From assembly GCA_963770295.1 (NCBI GenBank), contig CAVYPA010000001.1, positions 124,001 to 188,000 on the forward strand: DNA of 64,000 nucleotides. The letters are read 5' to 3'. Each line of letters starts with the position of its first letter. Position 1 is the stretch's first letter. The notes beneath the pieces are model-generated. The model did not search any database. It was not told the origin of the DNA and saw nothing but the letters and a program-made list of their open reading frames with translations. A program made the translations under genes and the position numbers. Shown here in pieces: positions 18,985 to 28,855 of this stretch. The stretch is from AWTP1-13 sp963770295. GTDB lineage: Bacteria > Pseudomonadota > Alphaproteobacteria > Rhizobiales > Hyphomicrobiaceae.

Positions 18985-20268
18985 ATGAAGCGCTTCATCC
19001 TACGAACAGCGATGGCGGCGTCGGTGGCCGCGCTCGCGAGCTTGCCGCTGGCCGTCAGCGCCAATGCCCAGGACACGATCAAGGTCGGCATCCTGCACTC
19101 GCTTTCCGGCACCATGGCCATCAGTGAGACCACGCTGAAGGACGTGATGCTGATGCTGATCGAGGAGCAAAACAAGAAAGGCGGCCTGCTCGGCAAGAAG
19201 CTGGAGGCCGTCGTGGTCGATCCCGCCTCGAATTGGCCGCTGTTTGCCGAGAAGGCCCGTGAACTGATCAGCAAGGAGAAGGTGGCCTCGGTGTTCGGGT
19301 GTTGGACCTCGGTGTCGCGCAAATCCGTGTTGCCGGTGTTCAAGGAGCTGAACAGCATCCTGTTTTATCCGGTGCAGTACGAGGGCGAGGAGAGCGAGCG
19401 CAACGTCTTTTATACCGGTGCGGCACCCAATCAGCAGGCCATCCCAGCCGTCGACTACCTGATGAAGGAAGAGCAGGTGAAGCGCTGGGTGCTCGCCGGC
19501 ACCGACTACGTCTATCCGCGCACCACCAACAAGATCCTGGAAGCCTACCTCAAGGCCAAGGGCGTGAAGCCGGAAGACATTATGATCAATTACACGCCGT
19601 TCGGGCACTCCGACTGGCAGACGATCGTCGCCGACATCAAGAAATTCGGCTCGGCCGGCAAGAAGACGGCGGTGGTCTCCACCATCAACGGCGACGCCAA
19701 CGTTCCCTTCTATAAGGAACTCGGCAATCAGGGTATCGCCGCCAAAGACATTCCCGTCGTCGCCTTCTCGGTGGGTGAAGAGGAGCTCGCCGGCATCGAC
19801 ACCAAGCCGCTGGTCGGCCATCTGGCGGCCTGGAACTACTTCCAGTCCATCAAGGATGCTGGCAACGATGAGTTCATCGCCAAATGGAAGGCCTTCACCA
19901 AGAACCCGAAGCGCGTCAGCAACGACCCGATGGAAGCCCACGTCATCGGCTTCAATATGTGGGTGAAGGCGGTCGAAAAAGTAAAGTCCACCGATCCCGA
20001 CAAGGTGATCGACGCCTTGCCCGGCATCGAGGCGGCCAATCTGACTGGTGGTATCTCAAAGATGCTGCCCAACCATCACATCACCAAGCCCGTGTTGATC
20101 GGCGAGATCAAGGGCGACGGCCAGTTCGACGTGGTGTGGAAGACCGACGGGCTCGTCCCCGGCGATGCTTGGTCGAAGGAGTTGGAAGGCTCCAAGGATC
20201 TGGTGGCCGATTGGGTCGACAAGAAGTGCGGCAACTTCAACACCAAGACCAACAAGTGCGGCAGCTAG
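18985..20268 (+). CDS. urtA: Urea ABC transporter, periplasmic urea-binding protein
   Basis: UrtA captures urea in the periplasm for the UrtBCDE transporter. A signal peptide is evident: MKRFILRTAMAAS, a hydrophobic core, cleavage after SANA. The mature part starts DTIKVGILHSLSGTMAISE, the FmdD/AmiC/UrtA type of Leu/Ile/Val-binding fold, with GCWTSVSRKSVLPVF, LFYPVQYEGEESE and GDANVPFYKELGNQG, all characteristic of UrtA. At 427 residues it has the normal length. I chose ATG 18985 because the signal peptide starts there; an in-frame start at 18946 would precede it with 13 unrelated residues. First gene of the urt-ure operon, behind the RpoN promoter. Confidence 0.97.
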   Translation: MKRFILRTAMAASVAALASLPLAVSANAQDTIKVGILHSLSGTMAISETTLKDVMLMLIEEQNKKGGLLGKKLEAVVVDPASNWPLFAEKARELISKEKVASVFGCWTSVSRKSVLPVFKELNSILFYPVQYEGEESERNVFYTGAAPNQQAIPAVDYLMKEEQVKRWVLAGTDYVYPRTTNKILEAYLKAKGVKPEDIMINYTPFGHSDWQTIVADIKKFGSAGKKTAVVSTINGDANVPFYKELGNQGIAAKDIPVVAFSVGEEELAGIDTKPLVGHLAAWNYFQSIKDAGNDEFIAKWKAFTKNPKRVSNDPMEAHVIGFNMWVKAVEKVKSTDPDKVIDALPGIEAANLTGGISKMLPNHHITKPVLIGEIKGDGQFDVVWKTDGLVPGDAWSKELEGSKDLVADWVDKKCGNFNTKTNKCGS

Positions 20269-20292
20269 GGCGGCACCACACCTGACGACGTT

Positions 20293-20317
20293 GGAGGCGG
20301 CGATCGGCGCCGCCTCC
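20293..20317 (+). promoter_or_regulatory. Intercistronic stem-loop between urtA and urtB
   Basis: GGAGGCGGC and GCCGCCTCC form a perfect 9-bp GC stem with a 7-base loop, 25 bp after the urtA stop. There is no T-run, so it is unlikely to be a full terminator. Such hairpins commonly protect the binding-protein mRNA or reduce downstream expression; that role is inferred. Confidence 0.5.
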
Positions 20318-20341
20318 TGCCATACCGGGAACCTTAAGAGC

Positions 20342-21943
20342 ATGCGGGTGAGCGAACGCTGGGCGGCGGTCGTACTCTGGCTTGCGCTGTCGCTGCTGGG
20401 CAGCCTCGGCGCTCAGGCGCAGAGCTACGAAAGCGCGCTTGAGAAGTTTGCCGGCAATTCCTACAACGACACCGATGCGGCGATCGCGGGCATCGCGGCC
20501 AGCGGCAATCCGCTGGCGGCGACCGTGATTGAGGCGCTGCAGGACGGGCGCCTGTTCTTCGGCGACGACAAACGCATTTACCTGCGCGACAAGGCCGGCC
20601 AGCTGATCGATGCCGCCAGCGGCAAGGCGGTCGAGGCCGCGGCGGCGCTGAAACCCGTGCGCATCAACAACCGCATCCGGCGCAGCATCGAAGCGGCCTT
20701 GGGGGGTCTCACCCTGCTTTCGGCCGATCCGGGCAAACGCCTGGAGGCGGCGCAGGCCGTCTTCAAATCCAAGGACGGTAAGGCCCTGCCGGCGCTGGCG
20801 CAGGCGATCGATAAGGAAACCGATGCCGGCATCAAGCGCGCGCTGGAGGAGGCCAGGGCGGCCGTGCTGCTTTATTCGCCCGCCGCCACGGAGGGCGAGA
20901 AGCTCGAGGCTGTGGCGCAAATCCGCCGACGCGGCGATCAGGACGCGCGCGGTCTGCTCGCTTCGCTTCCCGGCGAGCCGTCCGCGTCCCTGCGGCGCAC
21001 CGTCGCCGATGCCATTGTCGCCATCGACAACCGCCTCGCCGCCTGGAACGTAGCGCAGAACCTCTGGTACGGCCTGTCGCTGGGATCGGTGCTGCTGCTG
21101 GCCGCCATTGGCCTTGCCATCACCTTCGGCGTGATGGGCGTCATCAACATGGCGCACGGTGAAATGGTGATGCTGGGCGCCTATACGACCTTCCTCGTGC
21201 AGGAGGTGATCCGAGGTTCGGCGCCGTGGCTGTTCGACTATTCGCTGGCGATCGCCATCCCCTTGGCGTTCCTGGCCGCGGGCCTGGTCGGAATTGCCAT
21301 CGAGCGTGGCGTCATTCGCTTCCTCTACGGCCGCCCGCTCGAGACGCTGCTTGCCACCTGGGGCATTAGCCTGATCCTGCAGCAGGCCGTTCGCACCAGC
21401 TTCGGGCCGACCAATCGCGAGGTCGGCGCCCCGCACTTTATGTCCGGCGCCTTCGAGCTCGGTGGTCTGACGATCACCTGGAATCGACTTTGGATTATCG
21501 TGTTCGCCGGCATCATCTTCGCGCTGTTACTGGCGGCCTTGCGCTTTACCACTTTGGGCCTGCACATGCGCGCGGTGACCCAGAACCGGCGCATGTCCAG
21601 CGCCATGGCCATAGCCACCGGTCGCATTGACGCCCTGACCTTTGCCCTGGGCTCCGGCATCGCCGGTCTTGCCGGCGTGGCGCTTTCGCAGATCGACAAC
21701 GTCTCCCCGAACCTGGGACAGGGCTACATCATCGATAGCTTTCTGGTGGTGGTGTTCGGCGGTGTCGGTAACCTCTGGGGCACCCTGGTCGGCGCGCTGT
21801 CGCTTGGTGTCGCCAACAAGTTCCTGGAGCCTTATGCCGGCGCCGTGCTCGGCAAGATCCTGTTGCTCGTCATCGTGATCCTGTTCATCCAGAAGCGCCC
21901 GCGCGGCCTGTTCGCGCTGAAGGGGCGGGCGGTGGAAGCATGA
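20342..21943 (+). CDS. urtB: Urea ABC transporter permease UrtB
   Basis: The 533-residue protein has a signal-like N-terminal helix (AAVVLWLALSLLGSLGAQAQ), then an ~190-residue soluble helical region typical of proteobacterial UrtB (YESALEKFAGNSYNDTDAAI, IRRSIEAALGGLTLLS), then a LivH-type membrane domain from ~residue 235: LWYGLSLGSVLLLAAIGLAI, FGVMGVINMAHGEMVMLGAY and GIAGLAGVALSQIDNVSPN. ATG 20342 begins the hydrophobic leader; the open frame upstream overlaps urtA and is not coding. The stop overlaps the urtC start in ATGA, so the two are translationally coupled. Confidence 0.96.
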   Translation: MRVSERWAAVVLWLALSLLGSLGAQAQSYESALEKFAGNSYNDTDAAIAGIAASGNPLAATVIEALQDGRLFFGDDKRIYLRDKAGQLIDAASGKAVEAAAALKPVRINNRIRRSIEAALGGLTLLSADPGKRLEAAQAVFKSKDGKALPALAQAIDKETDAGIKRALEEARAAVLLYSPAATEGEKLEAVAQIRRRGDQDARGLLASLPGEPSASLRRTVADAIVAIDNRLAAWNVAQNLWYGLSLGSVLLLAAIGLAITFGVMGVINMAHGEMVMLGAYTTFLVQEVIRGSAPWLFDYSLAIAIPLAFLAAGLVGIAIERGVIRFLYGRPLETLLATWGISLILQQAVRTSFGPTNREVGAPHFMSGAFELGGLTITWNRLWIIVFAGIIFALLLAALRFTTLGLHMRAVTQNRRMSSAMAIATGRIDALTFALGSGIAGLAGVALSQIDNVSPNLGQGYIIDSFLVVVFGGVGNLWGTLVGALSLGVANKFLEPYAGAVLGKILLLVIVILFIQKRPRGLFALKGRAVEA

Positions 21944-23178
21944 TCACGCGCCGGCTCTTGGAAGCTCCCGACGGCCGCGGCCGTATCTTTCTCGCCATCC
22001 TGTTGGGCCTTGCCCTGCTGGTGCCGGTGCTCAACTTGGCGCTGCCGCCCTCATCGCCTTTGCATGTGCCGACATCCATGGTTGCCCTGTGGGGCAAGTA
22101 TCTTTGCTACGCGCTGCTGGCGCTATCGCTCGATCTCGTCTGGGGCTATTGCGGCATCCTCTCGCTCGGGCACGGGGCCTTCTTCGCGCTCGGCGGCTAT
22201 GCCATGGGCATGTACTTGATGCGCCAGATCGGCAGCCGCGGCGTCTATGCACACCCGGTGCTGCCGGACTTTATGGTGTTCCTCAACTGGCCGGAGCTGC
22301 CGTTCTATTGGTGGGGTTTCAACTGGTTCGCCTATGCCCTGCTCATGGTGTTTCTGGTGCCGGGGGCGCTGGCCTTCGTCTTTGGCTGGTTTGCCTTCCG
22401 CAGCCGCGTGACGGGGGTTTATCTGTCCATCATCACCCAGGCGCTGACCTATGCCCTGATGTTGGGCTTCTTCCGCAACAACTTCGGCTTCGGCGGCAAC
22501 AACGGTCTCACGGACTTCAAGGACATCCTGGGCTTCAATGTGCAAGCGGCGCCGACGCGGGCCGCCTTATTTGCCTTGTCCGCTCTGGCGCTGGCGGCGG
22601 GCTACCTGGTCGCCCAGGCGGTGGTGCGCTCCAAGGCGGGCAAGGTCCTGATCGCGGTGCGCGATGAAGAAAGTCGCACGCGCTTCCTCGGCTACCGGGT
22701 GGAGAACTACAAGACCTTCGTGTTCACATTGTCGGCGGCCATGGCGGCGCTCGCGGGCGCGCTCTATGTGCCGCAAGTCGGCATCATCAATCCGGGCGAG
22801 TTCGCGCCCGCCAACTCGATCGAGGTCGTGATTTGGGTGGCGGTGGGCGGTCGCGGCACGCTGGTTGGGGCCGCCCTTGGCGCGGTGTTGGTGAACTATG
22901 CCAAGACCACCTTCACCACCGGCTTGCTGGCGCCCTATTGGCTGTTTGCGCTGGGCGGCCTGTTCGTGCTGGTCACCATCTTCCTGCCCAAGGGTATCCT
23001 CGGCCTCTTGTCCAAGCGCGCGCTGCCGGCGCCGGCAGCCGCCGATTGGCCCTCGGCCCGACTGGAACCGGCGGGCAAGAGCTCATCGCTCGGGGGCCTA
23101 GCCCCTGACGCATTGAACCGCGACGCCCGCGCAACGGCTCGCCCGCCGGCGACCGGCTTGCCCCAGCCCGCCGAGTGA
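21940..23178 (+). CDS. urtC: Urea ABC transporter permease UrtC
   Basis: LivM-type permease partner of UrtB. Seen: GKYLCYALLALSLDLVWGYCGILSLGHGAFFALGGYAMGMYL-type helices, NNFGFGGNNGLTDFKDILGF, the coupling loop AVRDEESRTRFLGYRVENYK that contacts the ATPases, and GIINPGEFAPANSIEVVIWVA. About ten transmembrane segments are expected. Its 412 residues include a ~45-residue soluble Pro/Ala-rich tail. Starts within the urtB stop (ATGA) and ends overlapping the urtD GTG start (GTGA). Confidence 0.96.
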   Translation: MITRRLLEAPDGRGRIFLAILLGLALLVPVLNLALPPSSPLHVPTSMVALWGKYLCYALLALSLDLVWGYCGILSLGHGAFFALGGYAMGMYLMRQIGSRGVYAHPVLPDFMVFLNWPELPFYWWGFNWFAYALLMVFLVPGALAFVFGWFAFRSRVTGVYLSIITQALTYALMLGFFRNNFGFGGNNGLTDFKDILGFNVQAAPTRAALFALSALALAAGYLVAQAVVRSKAGKVLIAVRDEESRTRFLGYRVENYKTFVFTLSAAMAALAGALYVPQVGIINPGEFAPANSIEVVIWVAVGGRGTLVGAALGAVLVNYAKTTFTTGLLAPYWLFALGGLFVLVTIFLPKGILGLLSKRALPAPAAADWPSARLEPAGKSSSLGGLAPDALNRDARATARPPATGLPQPAE

Positions 23179-23954
23179 GCCCCATGGATCTGACCGTTGC
23201 CAAGCCGCATGAGATTACGCCGAGCCTGCTCTATCTCGATGGCGTCACCGTGAGCTTCGACGGCTTTCGCGCGCTCAACAACCTTTCGCTCGATATCTCG
23301 CCGGGCGAAATGCGCGCCATCATCGGGCCGAACGGGGCCGGCAAGACGACCATGATGGACGTGGTGACGGGTAGGACCCGGCCCGACAGCGGCGCGGTGC
23401 TGTTCGACAAGGGCATCGACCTCACCAGCAAGGACGAGGCCGCCATTGCCCAGCTCGGCATCGGGCGCAAGTTCCAAAAGCCCACCGTGTTCGACAATCA
23501 CACGGTGCAAGACAACGTGTTGCTGGCGCTCAAGGGGGACCGCAGCGTGCGCGGCAACCTTGCCTGGTTTTCCACGGCGCACGAGGCCGAGCGCATCGGC
23601 GAGATCTTGCAGACCATCGGCCTCACCGGTCAGCGCCAGCGCCTGGCCGGCTCGCTCTCACACGGCCAAAAGCAATGGCTCGAGATCGGCATGCTGATCG
23701 CGCAGGATCCCAAGTTGCTGCTCGTCGATGAACCGGTCGCCGGCATGACCGATGCCGAGACCATGACCACCGCCGAACTCCTCAAGGACATCGCCAAGGA
23801 CCACACGGTCATCGTCGTGGAGCACGACATGGAATTCGTGCGCCGGCTTGGCGTGAAGGTCACCGTGCTGCACGAAGGCTCGGTGCTGGCCGAAGGCAGC
23901 ATCGACGAGGTGAGCGCCAATACGCGCGTGGTGGAGGTGTATCTGGGCCGTTAG
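23175..23954 (+). CDS. urtD: Urea ABC transporter ATP-binding protein UrtD
   Basis: LivG-type ATPase. Walker A is GPNGAGKTT, the ABC signature SLSHGQKQWLEIG is of the UrtD type (SHGQ rather than SGGQ), Walker B is LLLVDEPVAGM, and the switch His is in VVEHDMEFVR. The family marker KPTVFDNHTVQDNV is present. It starts at a GTG overlapping the urtC stop (GTGA); ATG 23184 is an alternative three residues in. The 259-residue length is standard. A 132-bp gap separates it from urtE, longer than other gaps inside the transporter operon. Confidence 0.96.
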   Translation: MSPMDLTVAKPHEITPSLLYLDGVTVSFDGFRALNNLSLDISPGEMRAIIGPNGAGKTTMMDVVTGRTRPDSGAVLFDKGIDLTSKDEAAIAQLGIGRKFQKPTVFDNHTVQDNVLLALKGDRSVRGNLAWFSTAHEAERIGEILQTIGLTGQRQRLAGSLSHGQKQWLEIGMLIAQDPKLLLVDEPVAGMTDAETMTTAELLKDIAKDHTVIVVEHDMEFVRRLGVKVTVLHEGSVLAEGSIDEVSANTRVVEVYLGR

Positions 23955-24086
23955 GTCCGGGCGGGGGTGCAGGCCCGGCGCTGTCCGAGCGCCGCCCGTC
24001 CGCCCCGCCCCTTGACCATCTTTGCCCAGCTTGGGCCCGGCTCGCGGGCGCGGTTGCGGAATGGGGGTATTTAAGGTGCCAAGGGA

Positions 24087-24782
24087 ATGCTGAGCGTCGA
24101 AAACATTGATCTTCATTATGGTGCCGCGCAGGCCCTGCGCGAGGTTTCGCTGACGGCTGAAGCGGGCAAGATCACCTGCGTGCTCGGCCGCAACGGCGTC
24201 GGCAAGTCCTCCTTGCTGCGGGCGATCATCGGGTTGCAGCCGGTCAGCCGTGGTCGCATCGTCTTCAATGGCAGCGAGGTCACCCGGCTGAAGACGCACG
24301 AGCGCGCACGGCTCGGCATGTCCTACGTGCCGCAGGGTCGGGAGATTTTTCCCTTGCTGACGGTGCGAGAGAACCTGGAAACGGGCTACGCACGCCTGCC
24401 GCGGACCGAGCGCAAACTTAACGGCGAACTCTTCAACTTGTTTCCAGTGCTCAAATCCATGCTTGGCCGGCGCGGCGGCGATCTTTCGGGTGGGCAGCAA
24501 CAGCAGCTGGCCATCGCTCGCGCGCTGATGATGCAGCCGAAGCTGATCGTGCTCGACGAACCGACCGAGGGCATTCAGCCCTCCATCATCAAGGATATCG
24601 GCCGCGCCATCAGCTATCTGCGCGATGAGGGCAAGATGGCGATCATCCTGGTCGAGCAATACTTCGACTTTGCGCGCGAGCTCGCCGATACCTATGCGGT
24701 GATGGAGCGCGGCGAGGTGGTGCTTGCCGGCGAGGGGAAAACCATGGTTGAGACCGAGGTTCGGCGCTACCTTACGGTTTGA
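24087..24782 (+). CDS. urtE: Urea ABC transporter ATP-binding protein UrtE
   Basis: LivF-type ATPase. Walker A is GRNGVGKSS, the signature is DLSGGQQQQLAIARAL, Walker B is LIVLDEPTEGI, and the switch His position is replaced by Gln in LVEQYFDFAREL, as normal in UrtE/LivF. YVPQGREIFPLLTVRENLETG is the UrtE family hallmark. It is 231 residues, standard length. TAAGGTG lies about 10 bases upstream of the ATG. ureD follows after 30 bp, linking import to hydrolysis in one operon. Confidence 0.96.
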   Translation: MLSVENIDLHYGAAQALREVSLTAEAGKITCVLGRNGVGKSSLLRAIIGLQPVSRGRIVFNGSEVTRLKTHERARLGMSYVPQGREIFPLLTVRENLETGYARLPRTERKLNGELFNLFPVLKSMLGRRGGDLSGGQQQQLAIARALMMQPKLIVLDEPTEGIQPSIIKDIGRAISYLRDEGKMAIILVEQYFDFARELADTYAVMERGEVVLAGEGKTMVETEVRRYLTV

Positions 24783-24812
24783 GCCCGCAGCTTTGCAAAA
24801 GGATCGTCGCCC

Positions 24813-25634
24813 GTGCTCCAGGCCACGCACTGGCTGCCGCGCAGCGAAGGATCGGTTCGACTGGACCTGGTCTATCGGCAGGGCCGCACGCGCGTGGCCG
24901 TGCTCGAGCAGAGCGGCGCTGCGCGCGTGCGATTTCCCAAGGTTGGGCCGGGCGAGCCCTGCGAGGCCGTGCTCATCAATACCGCCGGCGGCCTGACGGG
25001 TGGCGACAACCTCACAATCGCAACGTCTGTTGCTGACGGCACCAGCGCCGTGCTGACCACGGCCGCCGCCGAGAAGATCTATCGCGCGCGCCAAGACACG
25101 GCCGCCATCTCGGTGGCGCTGTCGGTTGCCGGCAATGCCAAGTTGGCGTGGCTGCCGCAGCCAACGATCGTGTTCGACCGCGCCCGCCTCGAGCGCACGA
25201 CGCGGGTCGACTTGAGCGCCGAGGCCACTTTCCTCGGCGTCGAGATGCTGATCTTTGGGCGCGCCGCCATGGGCGAAACCGTGCGCGACGGCAGCGTGCG
25301 CGATGCCTGGAGGGTGCGGCGCGAGGAGGCTTTGCTGTTCGCCGACGCGCTCCGGCTCGAGGGCCCGATTGCCGAGCTGCTCGCCCGCCCTGCCGTGCTG
25401 GACGGCGCCGGGGCCACCGGGCTGTTAATATATGCGGCGCCTGCTGCACAGGAGCGCATCGAAACTGCCCGCGCCATCCTGCACACTGCCGGCGCTGCGG
25501 CGGGCGTCAGTTACGTGAACGGCGTGCTGGTGGCGCGCGCGGCGGCTGTGGACGGGCGTAGCCTCAAGGCCAAACTGGCGCCGCTCATCGAAGCGCTGCA
25601 CGGCCAGCCGCTGCCGCGCATCTGGACATGCTGA
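24813..25634 (+). CDS. ureD: Urease accessory protein UreD
   Basis: UreD (UreH) binds apo-urease with UreF and UreG during nickel insertion. Motifs seen: VRFPKVGPGEPCEAVLINTA, GGLTGGDN, the conserved TTAAAEKIYRA (usually TTQAAEKxYR), WLPQPTIVFDRARLER, and LGVEMLIFGRAAMGE. The 273-residue length is normal. GTG 24813 is the only reasonable start before the first conserved stretch (HWLPRSEGSVRLD). First gene of the urease part of the operon. Confidence 0.95.
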   Translation: MLQATHWLPRSEGSVRLDLVYRQGRTRVAVLEQSGAARVRFPKVGPGEPCEAVLINTAGGLTGGDNLTIATSVADGTSAVLTTAAAEKIYRARQDTAAISVALSVAGNAKLAWLPQPTIVFDRARLERTTRVDLSAEATFLGVEMLIFGRAAMGETVRDGSVRDAWRVRREEALLFADALRLEGPIAELLARPAVLDGAGATGLLIYAAPAAQERIETARAILHTAGAAAGVSYVNGVLVARAAAVDGRSLKAKLAPLIEALHGQPLPRIWTC

Positions 25635-25650
25635 AAAGCCGGGGTGAGAG

Positions 25651-25953
25651 ATGAACTTGACGGCGCGCGAAAAGGACAAGCTCTTGATTTCCATGGCCGC
25701 CCTGGTCGCGCGACGCCGGCTCGAGCGCGGCGTCAAGCTGAACTATCCAGAGGCGGTGGCGCTGATCTCGGATTTCGTGGTCGAGGGCGCGCGCGATGGC
25801 CGCAGCGTGGCCGAGCTGATGGCAGCGGGGGCCCATGTCGTGCGTCGGGAACAAGTCATGGATGGCATCGCCGAGATGATCGCCGATGTGCAGGTGGAAG
25901 CGACCTTTCCGGACGGGGTCAAACTGGTCACCGTGCACCAGCCGATCCGATAG
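25651..25953 (+). CDS. ureA: Urease subunit gamma
   Basis: The 100-residue smallest structural subunit of the UreABC trimer, canonical throughout: MNLTAREKDKLLISMAAL, RRRLERGVKLNYPEAVALI, EGARDGRSVAELMAAGAHVV, GIAEMIADVQVEATFPDG, TVHQPI. It follows ureD by 16 bp. A 173-bp gap to ureB is unusual, since these genes are usually adjacent or overlapping. Confidence 0.98.
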   Translation: MNLTAREKDKLLISMAALVARRRLERGVKLNYPEAVALISDFVVEGARDGRSVAELMAAGAHVVRREQVMDGIAEMIADVQVEATFPDGVKLVTVHQPIR

Positions 25954-25956
25954 GAG

Positions 25957-25976
25957 TGCAAACAGGTGCGAACAGG
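25957..25976 (+). repeat. 10-bp tandem duplication after ureA
   Basis: TGCAAACAGG and TGCGAACAGG lie head to tail directly after the ureA stop codon, inside the 173-bp ureA-ureB gap. The rest of the gap shows no reading frame or hairpin I would defend. Confidence 0.6.
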
Positions 25977-26126
25977 TTGGAGTGGTGGCGCAGCGCGGCA
26001 GGCCAAGCGGGGGTTGCGTGCGACCGCGAGCAGTGTTGCTGGGGCCGGTGCGGTAAGGCTAAAGGCGAGCCGCAGCGGGACCGCCGCGCTTGGCGCGCCG
26101 GTTCAGCGTTGTTGAGGAGGTGGGCC

Positions 26127-26434
26127 GTGGTTCCAGGCGAAATCATTAGCGCGGCCGGCGATATCGAGATCAACGCCGGCCGCCAGGTCACGACGCTGTC
26201 GGTTGCCAACACCGGCGACCGGCCGATCCAGGTGGGCTCGCACTATCATTTCGCCGAGACCAATGGCGCGCTCAAATTCGACCGCGAGCAGGCGCGCGGC
26301 TTTCGCTTGGACATTGCCGCCGGCACGGCGGTGCGCTTCGAGCCAGGCCAGACGCGGGAGGTCACCCTGGTGGCCTTTGCTGGCCGGCGCCGTGTCTTGG
26401 GATTTCAAGGTGCCGTGATGGGGGAGCTCGACTG

Positions 26435-26435
<1 letters not shown>
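26127..26435 (+). CDS. ureB: Urease subunit beta
   Basis: The 102-residue beta subunit: VPGEIISAAGDIEINAGR, NTGDRPIQVGSHYHFAETN, LDIAAGTAVRFEPGQ, VTLVAFAGRRRVLGFQG. Length and motifs are standard. It starts at GTG 26127 with a perfect GAGGAGG six bases upstream, which decides the start. Its stop codon shares one base with the ureC ATG. Confidence 0.97.
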
Positions 26436-28147
<1,712 letters not shown>

Positions 28148-28232
28148 GGCCCTGATCGGGGCGGCAACGCTGCGAGCGACCTTTTTTAGCTCTTGCGAGG
28201 CGGGGCGGCGCGGCCGGTCGGCCGCCAGCGCC

Positions 28233-28274
28233 AAGACGAGGTGCCGAAGACGAGGTGCCAAAGGCGAGGTGAGG
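28233..28274 (+). repeat. Three 14-bp tandem repeats covering the ureE ribosome-binding site
   Basis: Units AAGACGAGGTGCCG (28233), AAGACGAGGTGCCA (28247) and AAGGCGAGGTGAGG (28261) are contiguous. Each contains GAGGTG, so the ureE Shine-Dalgarno is effectively triplicated; only the last copy is at normal distance from the ATG at 28277. Confidence 0.85.
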
Positions 28275-28276
28275 AC

Positions 28277-28855
28277 ATGCTGCGAGCCACTGAAATCGTG
28301 CCAGCCGGCCAATGGCGAGGCCCGCCCGCCGACGTCGTGCGCCTCGACTACGACCGGCGCACCCGCCGGCGCATCGCGCTCACGGGGCACGCCGGCCTCG
28401 CCTTCCTATTGGATCTGGCCAAGGCGCCCGTGCTCGCCGCCGGCGACGGCCTCAGGCTCCAGGATGGGCGTATCGTCGGCGTCGAGGCCGCCGCCGAGCG
28501 CCTGATGGAAATCGTCTGTGGTGAGGCACGGGCGCTGGCCCGCATTGGTTGGCACCTCGGTAACCGGCATTTGCCTTGCGAGATCGGCGAGGGCAGCCTG
28601 TTGATCCGGGCAGACCACGTCATCGCCGAGATGGTCCGGGGGCTCGGCGCCAGCGTTCGCGAACGCGACGGTCCCTTCAACCCGGAAGGCGGTGCCTACG
28701 CGACCGCCGCGCACGCCCACCACGGCCAAGGCCACGGGCACGGCCACCACCACGAGCATCCGTTAAGCGGCGCCTCAAGCCGGCCCACAAGCCGGCCCGC
28801 AAGCCGGCCCTCAAGCCGGCCCTCAAGCCGGCAAGGCCGAGACAACGAGCGCTGA
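28277..28855 (+). CDS. ureE: Urease accessory protein UreE (nickel metallochaperone)
   Basis: UreE delivers nickel to the urease maturation complex. Seen: N-terminal DYDRRTRRRIALTG, a second domain with IGWHLGNRHLPCEI and ADHVIAEMVRGLGA (the conserved metal-site His), then FNPEGGAY and a His-rich tail (AHAHHGQGHGHGHHHEH) that stores nickel. After it comes an unusual ~30-residue tail built of SRPx repeats (SRPTSRPASRPSSRPSS). The 192-residue length is longer than typical UreE (~150-170) because of these tails. The ATG is preceded by GAGGTGAGG. The stop shares a base with the ureF ATG. Confidence 0.93.
   Translation: MLRATEIVPAGQWRGPPADVVRLDYDRRTRRRIALTGHAGLAFLLDLAKAPVLAAGDGLRLQDGRIVGVEAAAERLMEIVCGEARALARIGWHLGNRHLPCEIGEGSLLIRADHVIAEMVRGLGASVRERDGPFNPEGGAYATAAHAHHGQGHGHGHHHEHPLSGASSRPTSRPASRPSSRPSSRQGRDNER
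28772..28832 (+). repeat. 12-bp tandem repeats encoding the SRPx tail of UreE
   Basis: About five contiguous 12-bp units with core AAGCCGGCCC differ only at the last two bases. They encode SRPT, SRPA, SRPS, SRPS in the ureE frame. The unit length is a multiple of three, so copy-number changes keep the frame. Confidence 0.8.

Noticed and set aside
28772..28832. Regular repeats at the end of ureE suggesting a CRISPR-like array
   Set aside because: 12-bp contiguous units without spacers inside a coding region; a coding tandem repeat.
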